The notes below the pieces were generated by a model that ran no database searches, was not told where the DNA came from, and saw only the letters and a program-made list of their open reading frames with translations. A stretch of 6,860 bases of DNA from Limisphaerales bacterium (GTDB taxonomy: Bacteria; Verrucomicrobiota; Verrucomicrobiae; Limisphaerales; UBA11358). Shown here piece by piece: positions 6,054 through 6,860 of the stretch (position 1 is its first letter; the number at the start of each line of letters is the position of its first letter). The translations under genes were made by a program, and so were the position numbers. The stretch lies in NCBI GenBank assembly GCA_003152145.1, contig PLZL01000025.1, positions 7,167-14,026 of the forward strand. Direction: 5' to 3'.

Positions 6054-6860
6054 ATGAGTTTGATTCTTGGCTTAAACGCGTTTCATCCTGACTCCTCAGC
6101 CTGCGTGTTGAAGGACGGCAAACTGGTTGCAGCCGTCGCTGAGGAGCGGTTGGGGGCGCGGCTCAAGCATGTCGCCGGATTTCCCGCACGCGCGGTGGCC
6201 GAAGTCCTGCACATGGCCGGCGCCACCATCCGCGAGGTGGATTACGTCGCCATCGGCAACGACAGCAACGCGAACCTCGGCGCAAAAGCGGCGCACGTGC
6301 TCCAGTCGCCTGTCAAATCCGCGCGCGGCGTCATGACGCATTTCCAGCGACGCTCGAAAATGCGCGGGTTCGGGGAACTCGTTGCCAACGCGTGCGGCGT
6401 GAACGAGGTGGATTGCCAGTTCAAAATCGTCCGCGTCGAGCATCACCTCGCCCACCTCGCCAGTTCCTACTACGCGAGCGATTTCGACGAGGCCGCCGGG
6501 TTTTCCTACGATGGTTCCGGCGATTTCACCTCGGCAATGTTCGCGCACTGCCGGGGCAACCGGATTGAAATTCTGGATCGCGTCCACGTGCCGCATTCGC
6601 TGGGTTTTTTTTACACGGCGCTCTGCCAGTTCATCGGGTTCGACAAATTCGGCGAGGAATACAAGGTCATGGGACTGGCAGCCTATGGCCAGCCGGTTTA
6701 TCTGGAACTGATGCGCGAACTCGTCCTGACCAACGGGCGCGGCGGTTTCCGGCTCAACCCGCGTTTCTTCCGGCCCTTGGGGAAAAACCTGGAGGAATGC
6801 GTGGATGAACACGGTGAAATCATTTTGCCGCCGCTGTATTCGGAGGAACTGGTTCGCCGG
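6054..6860 (+). CDS. NodU/CmcH-type carbamoyltransferase, 3'-truncated by the window edge
   Basis: ATG at 6054 opens a frame that stays open for 269 codons to the last base, so the C-terminal half lies outside. The N-terminus LILGLNAFHPDSSACVLKDG (3-22) followed by AAVAEERL (26-33) is the typical start of this family. EHHLAHLASSYYASDF (129-144) carries the conserved HxxxH pair (H130, H134) that binds metal in TobZ-like enzymes. SYDGSGD (151-157) is the acidic Gly-rich motif, and HSLGFFYTALCQFIGF (181-196) with EEYKVMGLAAYG (201-212) completes the Kae1-like domain signature. Family members use carbamoyl phosphate and ATP to form carbamoyl-adenylate and carbamoylate a hydroxyl, often of a sugar. 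In a polysaccharide cluster the likely role is tailoring a sugar of the glycan. No Shine-Dalgarno sequence precedes the ATG, and a 245-base repeat-rich gap separates it from the oxidoreductase, so it may have its own promoter. The C-terminal YrdC-like domain expected in this family is not in view. Confidence 0.93.
   Translation, partial: MSLILGLNAFHPDSSACVLKDGKLVAAVAEERLGARLKHVAGFPARAVAEVLHMAGATIREVDYVAIGNDSNANLGAKAAHVLQSPVKSARGVMTHFQRRSKMRGFGELVANACGVNEVDCQFKIVRVEHHLAHLASSYYASDFDEAAGFSYDGSGDFTSAMFAHCRGNRIEILDRVHVPHSLGFFYTALCQFIGFDKFGEEYKVMGLAAYGQPVYLELMRELVLTNGRGGFRLNPRFFRPLGKNLEECVDEHGEIILPPLYSEELVRR

Noticed and set aside
6096..6812. A 238-codon minus-strand frame
   Set aside because: It is antisense to the carbamoyltransferase, whose + frame carries clear family motifs. 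Long antisense frames are expected in GC-rich coding sequence.

Overview
The window looks like part of a surface-polysaccharide (O-antigen/LPS or exopolysaccharide) cluster of a Gram-negative-type environmental bacterium. All recognisable genes are on the + strand. A GT9 (heptosyltransferase-type) enzyme beside a Wzy-like polymerase points to an LPS-bearing cell. The lack of clear Shine-Dalgarno sequences, the A-rich heptanucleotide repeat tracts between and inside genes, and the gene relics suggest a large-genome lineage such as Verrucomicrobiota. That taxonomic guess is inference only.

Layout: (1) 1-1098 is the 3' part of a multi-membrane-segment polymerase-like protein that runs in from the left edge. 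(2) 1099-1383 is a gap that holds a 54-codon relic resembling the N-terminus of a GT-B glycosyltransferase. (3) 1384-2472 is an intact GT9 glycosyltransferase. (4) 2473-2764 is a gap with an A-rich repeat tract and a relic of the C-terminal end of a GT4 glycosyltransferase. (5) 2765-4774 is one long ORF that joins a GT4 glycosyltransferase to a class I SAM-dependent methyltransferase. Its GT4 half carries two in-frame insertions of seven-base repeats. (6) 4771-5808 is a Gfo/Idh/MocA-type NAD(P)-dependent oxidoreductase that starts inside the stop of the fusion gene (ATGA overlap). (7) 5809-6053 is a repeat-rich gap, A-rich on its left, with a GC-rich palindrome in the middle and T-rich on its right. 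(8) 6054-6860 is the 5' part of a NodU/CmcH-type carbamoyltransferase that runs off the right edge.

Working together (inference): the GT9 and GT4 domains would add sugars to a growing glycan. The methyltransferase, the oxidoreductase and the carbamoyltransferase would modify sugars or tailor the glycan. The polymerase-like membrane protein would join repeat units. I see no clearly new defence, mobile or RNA-based system. The most notable items are the GT4-methyltransferase fusion, the repeats that have entered coding sequence, and the two glycosyltransferase relics on either side of the GT9 gene.
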